Source of the DNA: Paraphoma chrysanthemicola
Taxonomy: Eukaryota; Ascomycota; Dothideomycetes; Pleosporales; Phaeosphaeriaceae
Reading direction: 5' to 3'
DNA length: 64,000 bases
Assembly (NCBI GenBank): GCA_020744225.1
Contig: JAGMWG010000020.1
Coordinates: forward strand, 682,001-746,000
Shown: piece by piece, positions 33,872 through 45,431 of the stretch
Layout of the letters: each line of letters starts with the position of its first letter
Numbering within the stretch: the stretch's first letter is position 1
The notes under the pieces: generated by a model
Seen by the model: the letters and a program-made list of their open reading frames with translations, nothing else
What the model was told of the DNA's origin: nothing
Database searches by the model: none
Program-made: the position numbers and the translations under genes

Positions 33872-34150
33872 ATGGCAAATTTTGCTCCGTTCACAACAGA
33901 TCTGCTACAATATCTATCAGCTGGGTATACTGTAGGGCATAATGGCTCTCCAGGTATCAAACGCGCCGGGATCTCGCAGCAGCCAGCTTCACTCTGCGAT
34001 AAAACGACGCCATATTCGCTGCTTCTTGCGGCAATCCATCAGACCAGAGACGACCGCTTGGAGGCACTCGACACCACTTTCGACTACTTTTGGCGTGAAC
34101 TAGGAATCGCTCAGCTCAAACAGCGTCCATTCTTGGCTCTAATCCGCTAG
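33872..34150 (+). CDS. Small ORF divergent to the NLR, 92 residues, unknown
   Basis: An ATG-initiated frame (MANFAPFTTDLLQYLSAGYT, then TPYSLLLAAIHQTRDDRLEA, ending QRPFLALIR). It has no signal peptide and no transmembrane segment, and a plausible helical C-terminal half (LEALDTTFDYFWRELGIAQL). No family is recognised. It could be a genuine small protein whose gene shares the NLR promoter, a gene remnant, or chance. Its position next to the NLR is the main reason to list it, since effector genes adjoin some fungal NLRs. Confidence 0.3.
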   Translation: MANFAPFTTDLLQYLSAGYTVGHNGSPGIKRAGISQQPASLCDKTTPYSLLLAAIHQTRDDRLEALDTTFDYFWRELGIAQLKQRPFLALIR

Positions 34151-35160
34151 TTGACTAATGTCGCCGCGTGCGCTACACCATCAAAAGCTGTTGAGCAGTG
34201 ATATCGTAGTTGTTGAGCAGATGGACATGCACCTAGTATGATCCCGCACACGGATATTCATCAAGGCAATGCCTCGCTTCCTTCTAGAACCATGCTTTTG
34301 ACGGAGCACTGGGGCTGTAAAGATGCGTGCATTTATTTTAGACTCTTCCTCAGGTCCTCTGGACATGGCAACGCGGGCGAACAAGAGTGCTAAGAAGCTC
34401 AGCTAAAGAAGTTTGTTCTGGTATTCTTAATATCCCATGCAGCGCTGGTGTCCCACGTAAACGACCTTTTCATTGCAAAAGAAGTCCATATACCACCTAA
34501 GCAGATATCATAGAATAAGAGGAATTCTTTTGTCAAGGATCTCCTCGAGCACAACGTATCCTACGAATGTATCGACAAGCGTTACGTATACGGGGAGCTG
34601 CGTCTCATTCGGCTTAGTATACTGTATGCGTGACTGGTCGTTCAGTGTCCCGTACTTACCATCCCGAATACAACCAGCATACCAGTCTCTTTTCAGAGAA
34701 CTTTACCTAACTGGCATATAGGATAGCACATATCGCCATGGTGCTACCGCAACGCAGTAAATGAAAGCTTTTTATTAAGTTTCAGCCCTAGGAAGAGAAT
34801 GTATAGAGTGTTTGTGCACGGGAAACAGATAAGACGCAAATAAGTATCAACAACGAAACGTATAACAGCAAGATTAAGGCTGCTGTACTTTTAGACAGCA
34901 AATGCAACGATAGGTATAGGACTATATAATTTATCGATCCGCAGGGTCTATTCTCTCCTAAAAAGGTGTCAGCATATCCTAGGTGCTGAAGAACAAGTTG
35001 TTATTCTGGCACAGTGGCTGTTCCATTACGGGTCAATGGACGTTGCAATGAATGCTGAACCAAGTTGTACCCGACCTCCGACATTCAACGACAGTGATCG
35101 CATTTATTGTCTACCTCTCTCAATAGTTAGATATTTCCAACCATCTATATATTTCTCATT
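34151..35160. other. A/T-leaning intergenic region
   Basis: No coding frame or repeat that I can support; the rightmost part is the 3' flank of the pectinesterase gene. Confidence 0.5.
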
Positions 35161-36465
35161 CTACCTCTCAGGATTGCGATCAATCCAAGCCACATTTCCA
35201 AATTTTCCATTGAAGGGATGCTGAAACACCTTCTCGAGAGTGGAATATGGCTCGTACTGCTTCGTATCCATAACGATCGTGATGTTTGCCGCAGCTCTTC
35301 CAGTCGCATTCCAACCAGGTCCGTAGTCTTTGTACTCGGCCATGGTGGTGTTTGCACCAAGTCTCGGGTCCGTGGTGCCCCACGCAATATAACCGCTTGG
35401 GATGATGGAGTCATCAAGGTTGCAGTTCTCGAATATGGAACGGTGGCCCGCATTCCATGGTCGACCAAGAGCACATTTACCAGTCAGAGCAAGGGACGAA
35501 TTTGCCTTCTTCACGTCGGAATCGTGGATGTATACGCCCTGGGTTGTTGTTAGCTATATCACGGCGAGATAGTTTGGTGCTTACATATTTGTTCTCGAAG
35601 GTAGTGTTTGTGCCTTTCCAGGCCGTGATGCCGCCACCGCAATTGCGAAGCGTGACCAGACTAGACTGAATCCATGCGGTACCGAATCCGTAGAAGAAGT
35701 CGGTCTGGCCAGCAATTTCATTCTTGTAAAAGTACGCATTGCCCAACTTCCCAACGTAAACCTTGAGTAATCATGAGCGACATGTTCAACTAAGCATTCG
35801 ACAATGCTTACCGTGTCCTGGTAGGAATAGAATCCGCAATAGTAAAACCCAGTATTGGCGTAGCTTACGGAAACGGCGAGCGAAGGCCCAGTAGCATAGT
35901 TCTTGAAATCATTGATGAAGTCGATATTATAAGCTCTGAAGTCAACGTTGCCAAAAGGTGTATCGGCGGGCACGGGATTCCCTTGGAACAATCGTCAACC
36001 ATGATAATATCTATATGTGGGCTTATACATACCTGTCGGACCACTTCCGGTTGCGCTAGAGTTCAAGGTGGGCGCGACTGTCAGCGTCGAGGTGTAGGCA
36101 TTGTCGAGAGTCGAGTTGAGTGTAGCACCTGTGGCAGCACGCCATATGATGTTGACGACGTTCTTGCTCTGATCGTTTGGGAACTTGCTTTGGCCGAACA
36201 AGTACACTGGCCCCGGTCGAGTAACGTTGACCTGCTCCGTGTAATTGCCCGGTAAGATCAAAATATGATGAGCGGCTGTATCATTCGGCAGACTTAGCAC
36301 AGCCGATTGAACAGTGGCGTACTTTTGGCCAGGTCCAACGAGGACTGTACCCTTGGGGCATCCGTCCAAGGGGTTTTTCGATGGATGCTGGCATGCTTTG
36401 CGGTTCACAGCGGATACCGCTGCGCAAGCCTGGAAGAGACCAATGACAACAGTGGCCACACGCAT
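35161..36465 (-). CDS. Secreted pectinesterase (carbohydrate esterase family 8)
   Basis: Four exons: 36465-36033, 35981-35812, 35761-35585, 35538-35161 (introns 51, 50, 46 bp), 385 residues. The N-terminus MRVATVVIGLFQACAAVSA is a signal peptide. The beta-helix fold markers of pectin methylesterase are present: YATVQSAVLSLPNDTAAHHI, ILPGNYTEQVNV, then the active-site stretch with QDT, KLGNAYFYKNEIAGQTDFFYG (catalytic Asp in GQTDF), and LGRPWN near the C-terminus (substrate-binding Arg/Trp). It removes methyl esters from pectin outside the cell, preparing it for polygalacturonases such as the one at 47.8-49.3 kb. Transcribed divergently from the Zn2Cys6 factor. Splice joins restore SGPTGNPVPADTP and ENKYGVYIHDSDV without gaps. 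Confidence 0.92.
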
Positions 36466-37406
36466 ATCTAGAAAAGTGTGAAGAGGTGATGGGTAACCCA
36501 GACTCTTGGCCTTCCTGCCTCTTATAGTGCAACGTACTTGTGGCCGCGAATCAAGCGCATTCGAGGAGATTGCAGCTACTTAGCCCTAGTGCACGCCCCG
36601 GATGACAGGAGCCACCGAGCTCACCCATCCTTGCAATTCCAGTCGCGGAAGACTGTCTAGCATAATTCGCCGTTGCGGGAACACGATGGTGACGACCAAG
36701 AATATGGCCGAGCCGCGGGGGGTGGCTTGAGCTGTTCGCGGAGATCATGGGGAAGGTGGAGTGAGAAGATCCACCAATCAGTAGTGGCTTGCGCCCTGAT
36801 TCTCGGCTGAAGTCCTCAGAAGGCCCGCTTGTGACAAGCTCACAAGAGAGTGGGGCGCTACATCACCCTCAAAACCCGGGGAATGCCCATGTTTTGCAGT
36901 CTGCCGCACTCCGGATGGGTGTGGCGTGCAACAAGCTCTGCGAAAAGGCTTACATCTATTGCGTACTGCCAACCAGGCCGCGGCTACCAAGGAAGCCTGC
37001 GGTGTTAGTGCTATGGGATAATTGGTGTCTTCTTGCCACCGAAGCATGTAATTTGTCTCTACCACAGCATGTCGCGAAGAGCCCTTGTGCGTGACGTGGC
37101 GCGGTGGAACTTAGGTAGGTGAGTATAGATGCAGTTCTGTGGAATACTGGATGATGCAAAAGCGCTGCGCTGCTATTTACTATGCGCATTCAAAGTAAGT
37201 TCGCGGCCAGATGATGCACGACTATTAATTGATGATCAGACGTCGACTTGTGTTTGTTGACGTTGGGACCAGCAAGGCGTGCAGGATGTTTGGAAGCATG
37301 GGTTACATAAGCACCTCGCGTGCCCCGACACGCTTCGTTCCGATCGTTCCGTATCACGTCCTTACATGACAGCAGCAATGCAAGTCATCCAGGAAGCCGC
37401 TACAAG
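36466..37406. promoter_or_regulatory. Divergent promoter, pectinesterase and Zn2Cys6 factor
   Basis: 941 bp between two opposite start codons. A few SYGGRG (CreA-type) hexamers occur, for example 36715-36720, 36850-36855 and 36876-36881, but their number is about what chance predicts. No tandem repeat. Confidence 0.35.
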
Positions 37407-38946
37407 ATGCGCACGACGCTCAGGAGGTCATGCGATTCTTGTGCGAAATCAAAGTTGCGCTGCGATCTTCATCTGCCACAATGCTCACGATGCTTCAAAC
37501 GAAAAATCGATTGCCTTTACGCCAATGAGCCACTTTCCGCCTCGCTGACAGATTCCGCTGGCACTGCTTCAGCACGATCTTCTCCCGGATCTGAGGCCAC
37601 AGTCGCGAAGTTCTCATCTAGTCTCGAGATTCTTCTCGTCAATCCTGGGCTCCAGTCTTTCGACCCTTTTGACTCACATCCGCAAACTAGACTTCCGCGA
37701 CCCCTCGTCCAGCGGCTCATCCAACATTGTACGTCTTGGTGCCCCGCGCAGAACAACTCGTTGCTTCGTGAAAGGCGCTGATCTGTTTCAGTTCTGACTA
37801 CGATTGCTTTTCAGTACTATCCGCTAGACCTGGATGCCGCTTCGAATCCTTTTGTGACGTCCTGGTTTCCGCTTGCTCTCGCAGATCCTGCTCTGTTTCA
37901 CGTCTCGTTGCAGACGGCTTCACTGGATGTAGAGCTCCGTGAACAGAATGGCTTCACCAATTCGGATGTTCTCATGGCAGATTCGGTTTCCTTGCTACGT
38001 GTGAAAGTACAGGATCCTGACCTTGCTTTACAAGATGAGACTCTTGATTCGGTGGTGACATTGGCTGCAATCGAGTTTGGCAAGGGTAATACGGCTGTTA
38101 GTCAAGCGCACATCGATGGCGTGAAATCTATGGTCCGCCTAAGGGGAGGTATTGAACAAGTCAAGGCTCATAGTCCACTTACGGCAAGGATGGTCGCTTG
38201 GTACTCGTTTTGATCACACTTTATAAGAAAACACTCCTAACGACTTCAGGGTCTCCATGATTGTCCAGCAGTCCCCTCAATTTGCGACACGAGACGATCT
38301 CACCGGACGGGAAGGCATAGCGCCACCATCACAGTGGCATGAGATTACTATGCGAAGCAGCCGCGCAACATCGCCACTGTATGGTGCGCTCGAATTGTCT
38401 CCGATTATCGACGATATACTCACTCGCTTACGCTTTCTATTCCACAAGCCTAGTGGATTCGACTTAACGACTACGGATTTTCACGACCTTACATGCTTCG
38501 TTCTGCACACACTTTTAGACGACGCGGTGCAGCCGCTGAATGATACCGAGTCGCAATCATCTCTAGATTCGGAAATGATACGGTATGCGATCGCTCTGTT
38601 CCTGCTCGTGGTACATGGACCCACATACTTCTCGCACGCACGTCTTCAGTATACGACCACTCTGAAGCTCAGAGCTCTCATCGACCAATGGCGGCTTGTG
38701 CCACAATCTACCCACGATTCGCTATGGATATGGTTACTCTCCGTTGGCATGGCAGCTTCGAGTGGTACACCCGAATATGCCTACTTCACCGCTCATGCGC
38801 ACGAGGTAGCCACCATAGCTGGCATCCATGCTTGGGAGACCGTCGTCGCCCATCACAAGCATATCTTGTGGCTTGAGAATCGTGTGACCGCCCGAATCTT
38901 CCAACCGCACTGGGAGGCTGTGTGGGTGGTCAATACTGATGCGTAG
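37407..38946 (+). CDS. Zn2Cys6 transcription factor
   Basis: Three exons: 37407-37728, 37792-38200, 38250-38946 (introns 63 and 49 bp), 475 residues. The binuclear zinc cluster sits at the N-terminus: CDSCAKSKLRC then CSRCFKRKIDC, spacing C-x2-C-x6-C-x6-C-x2-C-x6-C. The second splice restores MVAWVSMIVQQSPQF and the first restores FLTTIAFQYYPLDLD. The remainder is a compact helical fungal-specific regulatory region without a second known domain. The start ATG directly precedes the zinc cluster. Such factors bind CGG-type sites and commonly control neighbouring metabolic genes; its divergent pairing with the pectinesterase suggests, but does not prove, a role in pectin or carbon use. Confidence 0.9.
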
Positions 38947-39533
38947 TGAAACAATATCTTCTCCGCGTCAGCTACAGCTCCATCTCGCTCCACATCAGTC
39001 CACGCCAAAGACCAATACCGCTTACATGTGTGGCCGTACGTTCAACTTTACTCGACTCTAGATCGAAGAGGACTAGTCTCCGACCGCCAGATCACACTAG
39101 CAATTGGCTGATAGAGCTGTAGACCCACTTTTTAGATCGGAGACTAGTCTTATTACAGCATTCATCCTGTGACACGATTCACAACCATCGACTACATTTT
39201 ATCAGGCGCAACCAGATGCCGAAGATGAGTTTGAGCCGGCCTGGAGGTTGGTCTCCCCGCTCGATCGGAGTCTAAGCTGTTCGTGGCCTCAATTCTCGAC
39301 ACACCACTCGTATCGTTGCACAGAGCGTGGAATCTGTGGACCTTCTCAATCCTCACCAAGCACAAGCAGTGAGGCGCGAGCCTTAAGTCGGTATGTGCTG
39401 CGAGCAGGATGAGGATGCTGTTCTCCAAGGGCGTGTGAAGTATATTCCCCAGGGAATTATAGTTGAGATTCACTTGTTAAAAGACGCAAGCCCCGGGCAA
39501 ATATTTGCCCTGTCACGAATGCGCGCCTAAGCC
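38947..39533. other. Intergenic
   Basis: Promoter side of the P450 gene; nothing recognisable besides a short diverged inverted repeat around 39067-39152 (GACTAGTCTCCGA / GGAGACTAGTC). Confidence 0.5.
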
Positions 39534-41273
39534 ATGGCCAATATTTTGAACAGCACTGTAGTGCTGGATACGCATCAGAATCAACCGCATGTAATATCGA
39601 AGCATTTCAGCATCATGTGGAACCTCTACGATGCCTGCACTAGTTATTCTAGCTGGCAAATTGCCCTCATGGCACTCCTTCTTTCGATGGCCTACGACCA
39701 AGGTGCGCTTTGTCTGAAGGCGAAAAGCGAAAGCTTGTTAACTGATACTATTGCAGTCATGTATGTAACGCGGAAGGGTTCAATAGTCGGGCCCAAGTTT
39801 AAGGTACCATTCATGGGGCCGTTCCTGCAAGCTCTGCATCCAAAGTTCGATTCCTACCTTGCCCAGTGGCAGAGCGGTCCCCTTAGTTGCGTTTCCGTCT
39901 TTCACAAGTAGGCCTTCCCATTCAGAAGCACGATGGCTGATGTGACTGACCAATTTCTTTCTAGATTCGTAGTTCTAGCCTCCGACCGTGACATCGCCCA
40001 CAAAGTGTTCAAATCGCCCGGCTACGCAAAGCCATGCATTGTACCAATCGCCGCCGATATAATGGGATCGAACGCCTGGATCTTCCTGCAAGGAAAGGCC
40101 CACACCGAATATCGCCGGGGCCTGACGGGCCTGTTTACCAACAAAGCGCTAGGTTCATATTCCCTCGTGCAGGAACAAGTATACACCGAATACTTTGATC
40201 GGTTCGTCGAAGTCACCAAGCTTGCGAGCGGCGGTTCGTCGAGATTCATGGGCATGTTCCGCGAAATCAACTGTGCCCTATCATGCCGCACGTTTTTCGG
40301 CGACTACATATCTCACGATGCAGTCAAGAAGATCGCCGATGACTTCTACCTTGTTACTGCTGCTCTCGAGTTAGTGAACATACCTCTATCCATGTACGTC
40401 CCCTTTACGAAGCCCTGGCTGGGCAAGCGCACAGCCGATGCTGTGCAGGTCGAGTTCGCCAAGTGCGCAGCAGCATGCAAAGCGAATATGGCAACTGGCG
40501 CAATGCCAACCTGTATTGTGGATCAGTGGGTTCTGCACATGATAGAGTCCGAGAAGTACCACGCACGCGTCGCTTCTGGTGAACCGGACGCGCCAAAGCC
40601 AACGAACCTCATCCGCACGTTCACAGACCAAGAAATTGCCCAGACACTCTTCACATTCCTCTTCGCTTCACAGGATGCGTCTAGTAGCGCGACCACCTGG
40701 CTGTTCCAGGTCCTTGCGCAACGGCCGGATGTTCTTCAGCGCGTTCGAGACGAGAATCTGGCAGTACGTGGCGGCGACAGAAATCGTCCCTTCGACTTGC
40801 GCATGTATGACTCCCTCACTTATACAAATGCGGTCATCAAGGAGCTGCTTCGCCACCGACCACCGGTCATCTTCGTCCCGTACGAGACCACGAAGCCGTT
40901 CCCAGTAACGCCCACCTATACTGTTCCGAAGGGTGCTATGATAGTGCCGTCGTGCTATCCTGCGCTGCACGATCCGGTGGCGTACCCCAATCCGGAGGTT
41001 TTCGACCCTGATCGGTGGATAACCGGTGATGCTGAGTCGAAGACGAAGAACTGGCTTGTATTCGGAACTGGCCCGCATGACTGCCTAGCAAGGAGGTATG
41101 TCCCTCTTACGATGGCGCATATGATCGGGAAGGCTGCGTTGGAGCTCGACTGGGTGCACCATGCTACGGAGACATCTGAAGAGATTCGCGTATTTGCTAC
41201 GCTTTTTCCCATGGTACGGGAACGCTCTTTCTTTCGAAGAATCCAGGACGATACTGACAAGTCTGCAGGATGA
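39534..41273 (+). CDS. erg5: Cytochrome P450, CYP61/ERG5-like (sterol C-22 desaturase family)
   Basis: Three exons: 39534-39702, 39757-39907, 39965-41273 (introns 54 and 57 bp), 542 residues, matching the usual family length. A membrane anchor lies near residues 41-55 (WQIALMALLLSMAY). The text GSIVGPKFKVPFMGPFLQAL, SGPLSCVSVFHKFVVLASDR, FREINCALSCRTFFGDYIS and TFLFASQDASSSATTWLFQV is diagnostic of ERG5. ERG5 introduces the C22-C23 double bond in ergosterol synthesis in the ER. Oddities: the haem-binding loop reads FGTGPHDCLARRY, so the Gly two after the ligand Cys480 is Ala, and the C-terminus after FATLFPM diverges from the usual family ending. This may be a second, specialised copy rather than the housekeeping gene. 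The rest, including the KELLRHRPP (ExxR) helix, looks intact. Confidence 0.85.
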
Positions 41274-42534
41274 GTGTCCACTTTCGTTCAAGAAGCGTCT
41301 CTGATCGCGTGCCATCGGTTCACGGGCAGCCCGTGGTGGCGGATGTTCGGCTTCACTCGCCCATGTACACCGTACAGCTTGTTGGAAACTTTCCTCAATT
41401 TAATCGATATAGATGGTAAAGTTTCCTTTCACGCCGAAGTGGCTCTTTCGTACCGAGATAGCCCTGTCGCACCGAAGTCGCTTTCCCTAAACTCGAGGAG
41501 GGTTGTAGCTAGACGTTTAGTCCATGGCCGTTCCTCTTCGTGAAAGCTCAATACAAATAATACCATCCAGCAGCCGCCTCAATTTTATTGGATAGTGGAG
41601 CCATTAGCTTTGTTCAATGTGCTTCCCTCTCTTTGGATCGCCCATTGGTTTGGTTTGGTACCTGCAGCCTCGCGCTAGCATGAGAGCCAAACCATATCGG
41701 GGTAGCGGGGATCGGATCAGCCGCTCTTGGCCCACTGGGCACGCATCTGCTCCCACAACTTTGCCCAACTTTTTGCATCAGTCCACCGTGAGTCGCTGGC
41801 TTCAGTAGGTCGTGACATGTGCTTGGAATGACACGCATTGTGGCTTCGAGGCATCAGGCTTGAGGCGCCCAGCGGAAGCAACTATCCTCACCGGTTCCGT
41901 CTCGGTTCCGTCTCAGGCCTTCTGGAATCATACCGACTGTTCCTTCGAGTGACCGTAAGAAGCTTGAGGTGGCCTCGAGCATTGTTCGATTTCCAGAAAT
42001 ACGCCGCATCTTAACGCAGTTTCGAAGGTGCCAAGGGCGGAGCTGTTAGGCTAATAGCGCCGAGCAATCACGACATCGCCGCTGATCACCCTGCGCACCG
42101 CTGAGAGGTGCATCCTTGGAATACCAAGAAACGCTCACGAAACATGCTGTTTGACCTTCCTCTTCAGGTGTACTCGAGCCACTCAACGCTTGCTGACAAC
42201 ACCGCCTGTGTGGTTGCCATGTAACCCAAGGCTCAAAACGTCAAATTGAATGACGATCGCGCAATGATGGGCGTTGGCAGGCGTGCTGGGAGGAATAGAT
42301 TCGCAATACTTTCGCTCGTGGAAGGTGCGAAGCTGCCCACGAGCACGTCATTGCGAGGGTATATGACCCTGCAATCGCCATGTAGAACCTGCAGCTCACC
42401 CCCATCCGCTCCACTGGTTTGGTACCACGGACCGTTACTTTTGGAGACCACGGTTGCGCTAGCGACGGGTGCAACTCTAATCACACTCCACTCACCCCAC
42501 GACACTGTCAAGGCCTGCAGAGGGCTGTATCGTC
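41274..42534. other. Intergenic
   Basis: 3' flank of the P450 and promoter of the permease. No supported gene or repeat. Confidence 0.5.
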
Positions 42535-44184
42535 ATGAGTTCGAAGTATGATGAGGAGACCAAGGTCGCCAGGGCTACCAGCCCTGATGACCAAGTCCCT
42601 CCAACCTACGAGGAGGGCAGTGTGCAGCAGGACAACGCATACGTTTACGATGACTCTCAGAAGCTGGGCTACACTGCAACGGTGTTCGTCATCTTGAACA
42701 AGATGATCGGTACCGGAAGTACGTATTCATGCCTCAAAAAGCCGGATATATGCTAACCATACATAGTCTTTTCCACACCGTCCGGTATCTTTGCAGTCAC
42801 AGGTTCCGTGGGGGTTTCGCTCTTTTTGTGGATCATCGGCGGCATCCTCACGTTCTGCGGTCTTTCCGTCTTCCTGGAATTCGGTCTGGCTATTCCCAGA
42901 TCAGGTGGAGAGAAGAATTACCTTGAGCGTGTGTACCGTCACCCGAAGTATGTTGCGACTTGCGTGCTCGCCTCGCAGATGCTTCTTCTCGGCTTTTCTT
43001 CCGGCAACAGTCTAGCGTTTGGCCGCTATGTACTCTTCGCATCTGGGTCCGAGGCACCAGATGGGTGGGCCGCACGTGGCATCGCAATTGCATGTGTTAC
43101 TTTTTCAGTCGGGTTGCACTCTGTGGCTCCCAAGTGGGGTATCCGCCTTTTCAATGTGCTCGGCGTCTTCAAGGTCTTCATCCTGCTGTTCATCGTCTTC
43201 TCTGGTTTTGCAGCACTTGCTGGCCACTTGAAGATCGATAAGCCTAACAACTTTGAAAACGCCTTCGCACTCGAGATCGGCGACGGCTACGGCGGGGGCG
43301 GTGCCTACGGATACTGCCAGGCCCTTCTGCGCATCGTCTATTCCTACAAGGGGTGGGAAAACGCAAATTACGTTCTTGGCGAGATTAAGAATCCGAAGAA
43401 GACGCTGGCATGGTCTGCCCCGCTCGCTATCGGTGGCACAACGATCCTCTACGTTCTCGCGAACGTCGCATACTTCGCCGCCATTCCCAAATCTGACCTC
43501 GCAAAGAGCGAAGTCATCGTTGCAGGCCTCTTCTTCCGCAATGTCTTCGGCAACAGCGCTGGGGCTCGCAGTCTCCCGGCATTTGTAGCCCTCAGCAATC
43601 TGGGCAACGTCCTTGCAGTCAGCTTCGCCCATTCGCGTCTCAACCAAGAATTTGCGAAAGAAGGTCTGCTGCCATGGTCTCGCTTCTGGGCTTCGAACAA
43701 GCCGTTCAATGCTCCGGCACCCGCTCTCTTCCTTCATTGGCTTATCACTGTGATTGTCCTGGTCGCACCACCCGCCGGCCCTGCGTACAACTTCATCACC
43801 GATCTCTACACTTATCCGGGAGCCTGGATTAACGGCTTCGTCGCCGCCGGCCTTATCTACCTTCAATGGAGTAAGAAGGAGCGCTGGGAGTCACCCTGGC
43901 ACACATACCTGCCCATTACCTTGGTCTACCTCGCAGCCAATATCTTTCTCGCCATCGTTCCTTTCATTCCTCCGGATGGTGACCGAAATGCCGAGGGCTA
44001 TCCCTGGATTGTCTTCCCGGTCGTTGGTGTGGGTGTTTTGCTGCTCGGTGTCGTGTACTGGTTCTGCTGGACACGGGTGTGGCCAAAACTCGGTGGCTAC
44101 AAGATCGTCAGCGAGCGATATGAAGACGCAGAAGGCAACGAACATATTCGTTATGTCAAGGTATATACGAAGAAGCACCAGTAG
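42535..44184 (+). CDS. mup1: Amino-acid permease, high-affinity methionine permease (MUP1)-like
   Basis: Two exons: 42535-42718 and 42767-44184 (48-bp intron with a GCTAAC branch), 533 residues. The cytosolic N-terminus is acidic (MSSKYDEETKVARATSPDDQ), then about 12 membrane segments start at LGYTATVFVILNKMIGTGIF. The motif GTGIFSTPSGIFAVTGSVGV is typical of the LAT/MUP group of the APC superfamily, as is YCQALLRIVYSYKGWENANY followed by LGEIKNPKKTL. The C-terminus is hydrophilic (YVKVYTKKHQ). In yeast Mup1 imports methionine and cysteine at the plasma membrane. The exact substrate here is inferred from family resemblance. Faces the same way as the P450 upstream, 1.26 kb away. Confidence 0.88.
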
Positions 44185-44515
44185 AAGCTATCTTTGTCGG
44201 TGAGGGCTGGTCTGGAGTAATGCAGGCAAATGATAGATGACGGTGACATCGGCATCAATGGAGATTCGTCAATGATGAAAGCTACTTCACCAGCTGCATT
44301 GGTGGCACGCGCAGTATGTTTACTGTGAATATACAGCAAGTCCACATTTCCACCTGTTCCAGACAATGCATTCATGCGCATGCTGTGACATCTGAAAATG
44401 CTCAAGTATCCCGCAGACACCATTCTCCCAATGTCACTGATAATTCTGCCTACATCTTCTGCGCCCTCACCACTCTACTTTTGCTTACAAACTACACAGG
44501 GATATCTAACCAAAA
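44185..44515. other. Short intergenic spacer
   Basis: 331 bp between two plus-strand genes; nothing recognised. Confidence 0.5.
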
Positions 44516-45070
44516 ATGTCGCGGAACATACCTACAGCACGTTCAAATAGCCCACTAACTCCCAGCCCTGTTCCATCAACTCGACCCGCTTCTTCAGCCA
44601 CCGCATCCACGCATCCTCCAAAGCCAGTTTTTACTTTCTATTGGATCTGCCCACGACCCTCATGCCACACATGCCACACATGCCACACATGCCACACATG
44701 CCACACATGCCACACATGCACACCCCGTCCGCAGCGCACGCAGGGTCTACCGCCGAATTACTATGACGACTTTGCTGTACGTAGCGTGCTGAATTCGTCC
44801 TTTACTCATGAACCCCGTCTTGGAGATAATATTCTAACGAAATTGCAGAACGGCGATAATCCTATCCGCGATGACCTCATCGAGTTAGACGCTGTCGGCG
44901 CTGCTACTTTTCAGGCGTGCGGACCTAGTTGCGCGGCGCGCCAAGTGTATATTAGCCATGAGGCGAAAGCGCCGGGGAAGAAGGAATGGAGCGTGATTAA
45001 TGCATTGTGTGCGATATGTGGCAGGAGGGCTGGGAGTGCGGTGTGTGTGACGAATATTGAGCAGGTATGA
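44516..45070 (+). CDS. Small hypothetical Cys-containing protein with HTC repeats
   Basis: ATG at 44516 (MSRNIPTARSNSPLTPSPV). An internal stretch codes for about six His-Thr-Cys units, then comes NYYDDFA. A likely 72-bp intron at 44777-44848 (GTACGT donor, TTCTAACG branch, TTGCAG acceptor) keeps the frame. The C-terminal part NGDNPIRDDLIELDAVGAA, CGPSC, INALCAICGRRAGSAVC has paired cysteines that could bind a metal. With the intron removed it has about 160 residues. No family is recognised. Low-complexity N-terminus; no signal peptide. Confidence 0.45.
   Translation: MSRNIPTARSNSPLTPSPVPSTRPASSATASTHPPKPVFTFYWICPRPSCHTCHTCHTCHTCHTCHTCTPRPQRTQGLPPNYYDDFAVRSVLNSSFTHEPRLGDNILTKLQNGDNPIRDDLIELDAVGAATFQACGPSCAARQVYISHEAKAPGKKEWSVINALCAICGRRAGSAVCVTNIEQV
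44661..44721. repeat. 9-bp microsatellite (CATGCCACA), about 6 copies
   Basis: Perfect 9-base unit in frame with the surrounding ORF, so copy-number changes would keep the frame and alter only the number of His-Thr-Cys units. Confidence 0.9.
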
Positions 45071-45431
45071 AGTTGGTCCGGTGTAGACGTTGAAGTTATG
45101 ACAGTTTAGAGAGTCCAGGTCAGCTAGGTAGTGAATATCATGTGAAGGATTACATGGTACTTTGGCGAGTTGGACATCATTACCCCGAGCTTCCGACGCC
45201 AATCCAAGCGCCAATTCGCCGCCCCGCTGCAATATGGTTGTGTGAACTTAGCTGGATAAATGGACAACTGTAACCTGAGTTTTGCCGGTTTGACAGCTCG
45301 ACTCGAATTTGTTAGTCTCCGACTAGGTTAAAGGATCTACATCTCCGCACTGATGCCAAGCCATATTTGTAGAATAAGTATACATTGCGCCACAGTTCGT
45401 CCTACAATGAACATACCGCAAGTCATTCATC
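45071..45431. other. Short intergenic spacer
   Basis: 361 bp upstream of the GH43 gene; promoter presumed, no motif seen. Confidence 0.5.

Noticed and set aside
36466..37406. CreA-like SYGGRG hexamers in the divergent promoter
   Set aside because: About three to four are expected by chance in 941 bp on two strands, so no enrichment can be claimed.
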